NCBI GenBank assembly: GCA_025464925.1
Contig: JAODMS010000114.1
Span: 1 to 5,984 of the forward strand
DNA: 5,984 nt
Source of the DNA: Arthrobacter sp.
GTDB lineage: Bacteria > Actinomycetota > Actinomycetes > Actinomycetales > Micrococcaceae
Direction: 5' to 3'
Within the stretch, counting starts at the first letter, position 1. The number at the start of each line of letters is the position of its first letter. Shown piece after piece: positions 5,340-5,984 of the stretch. A program made the position numbers and the translations under genes. The notes under the pieces were generated by a model, which was not told the origin of the DNA, did not search any database, and worked only from the letters and a program-made list of their open reading frames with translations.

Positions 5340-5385
5340 AAGGGTTTGTGGCCCGGACGCTGGGGATCCGGGGCCACAAACCTTT
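5340..5385. terminator. Strong bidirectional terminator between convergent genes
   Basis: GGTTTGTGG plus CCCGGA (5343-5357) pair with TCCGGG (5367-5372) plus CCACAAACC (5374-5382), giving a 15-bp stem with a single bulged G (5373) and a 9-base loop. The pairing extends outwards through a G-T wobble (5342 with 5383) to AA/TT. On the plus strand the stem runs into TTT (5383-5385). On the minus strand it runs into CCCTTTTGC. It lies in the 77-bp gap between the two stop codons and should serve both genes. Confidence 0.85.
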
Positions 5386-5387
5386 GG

Positions 5388-5984
5388 TCAGGAACCTGCG
5401 TTCTTGCCTCTGGTGCGGATGAACAGGGTGATCGCCAGGGCCGCGGCTAATACGGCCGCGGCGGTGCCCAGGGTGAGCGGGGCGTTGCTGTTATCGGGCG
5501 GGGGCACCGGCTCGAACTCTGTCGACTGGGCGGCCGCAGGCGTTGCCGGCGCCGCGGGTGTCGCCGAAGCGGGCGGGGTTCCGGCTGCCGGCTGGACGGT
5601 GAAGGAGTATTTGCCTTCGATGGGGTGTCCGTCAGATCCGACGGCCCGCCACCGCACCGTGTAGGTGCCGGCATCTCCCGCAGTGATTTTTGTCGACAGC
5701 GTCAGGCCGTCGACGGTTACTTTGGCGTCGCTGACGGTCTTCCCTGCACCGTCCGTGACGGTCAGGACGCTGGTGTCCAGCTGTCCGGAGTCCAGCGGCG
5801 GCTCTGACAGGGTCAGTGAGACGGTATCGGGTGCGGCCGTCCGGACGGCGTCCCGGGCAGGCGTAGTCGACGCGAGGCTGTCGTGCGCCGTGGCCGGTGT
5901 GGCCGTAACGGCGGCGGGGATCAGGATCGCGGCGACGGCTGCCAGCCGGAGGCGCGCCCTGAGAGTCAGGCGTTTTTGTTGCAT
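5388..5984 (-). CDS. copC: CopC domain copper-binding protein, secreted and C-terminally anchored
   Basis: The 198-residue product has a Sec signal peptide (basic MQQKRLTLRARLR, hydrophobic core, ATA before H34), a CopC beta-barrel domain (about 34-130), a Pro/Ala/Thr-rich linker (about 131-170), a transmembrane helix (about 171-189) and a short basic tail, the usual layout of actinobacterial CopC proteins. CopC binds Cu(II) outside the membrane and works with CopD in copper uptake or resistance. Cleavage after Ala33 would expose His34 as residue 1, and D118-G-H120 supplies the D-x-H pair; together these match the His1, Asp, His Cu(II) ligands of CopC. No Met-rich Cu(I) loop is seen. The ATG occupies the last three bases of the window, so its ribosome binding site and any upstream partner are out of view. 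The 3' end meets the shared terminator. The gene symbol denotes family, not proven function. Confidence 0.92.
   Translation of the reverse strand: MQQKRLTLRARLRLAAVAAILIPAAVTATPATAHDSLASTTPARDAVRTAAPDTVSLTLSEPPLDSGQLDTSVLTVTDGAGKTVSDAKVTVDGLTLSTKITAGDAGTYTVRWRAVGSDGHPIEGKYSFTVQPAAGTPPASATPAAPATPAAAQSTEFEPVPPPDNSNAPLTLGTAAAVLAAALAITLFIRTRGKNAGS

Noticed and set aside
1..5984. CRISPR arrays, tRNA or rRNA genes, phage or defence modules.
   Set aside because: No regularly spaced repeats, cloverleaf or rRNA-like sequence, or defence-type protein domains were seen on either strand.

Overview
The window looks like chromosome from a high-GC actinobacterium, most likely a Micrococcales member of the Arthrobacter type. 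The grounds are the strong G/C bias at third codon positions, an Lsr2 nucleoid protein, a DUF4193-like N-terminus at the left edge, the actinobacterial tandem pair of CNNM/CBS proteins, and an ISL3 transposase relic of the kind common in Arthrobacter. The genus is an inference; no rRNA or other marker gene is present.

Layout, left to right. Bases 1-50 hold the first codons of a minus-strand gene resembling the small actinobacterial DUF4193 protein. A 327-bp divergent intergenic region (51-377) with short repeated motifs separates it from plus-strand lsr2 (378-707). lsr2 converges on a minus-strand block of three membrane protein genes: a DedA-family protein (788-1462) and, upstream of it in transcription order, two CNNM (DUF21)-CBS proteins (1657-2721 and 2721-4067). 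The two CNNM genes share one base (TAGTG) and are almost certainly co-transcribed and translationally coupled. The dedA gene lies 194 bp further on, behind a candidate hairpin and its own candidate promoter.

Upstream of the CNNM pair (4068-4335) is a gene-free stretch. It contains a perfect 9-bp inverted repeat over a possible promoter, and a leader with hairpins that could compete for the ribosome binding site. Bases 4336-4692 are a decayed internal piece of an ISL3-family transposase, with a stop codon, two offsetting indels and both ends missing. A plus-strand gene for an unrecognised 152-residue, four-helix membrane protein (4852-5310) follows, with a reasonable promoter. It converges on a complete minus-strand copC-like gene (5388-5984), and the two share a strong stem-loop that should terminate both. 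The copC gene encodes a Sec signal peptide, the Cu(II) ligand set and a C-terminal anchor.

Functionally, the window is mostly envelope and metal-ion housekeeping: CNNM proteins (Mg2+/Co2+ export or homeostasis), DedA (membrane lipid or proton-gradient homeostasis), periplasmic-side copper binding (CopC), and global silencing by Lsr2. I see no defence system, CRISPR array, phage or biosynthetic cluster. The most interesting unexplained signal is the potentially switch-like leader of the CNNM operon.
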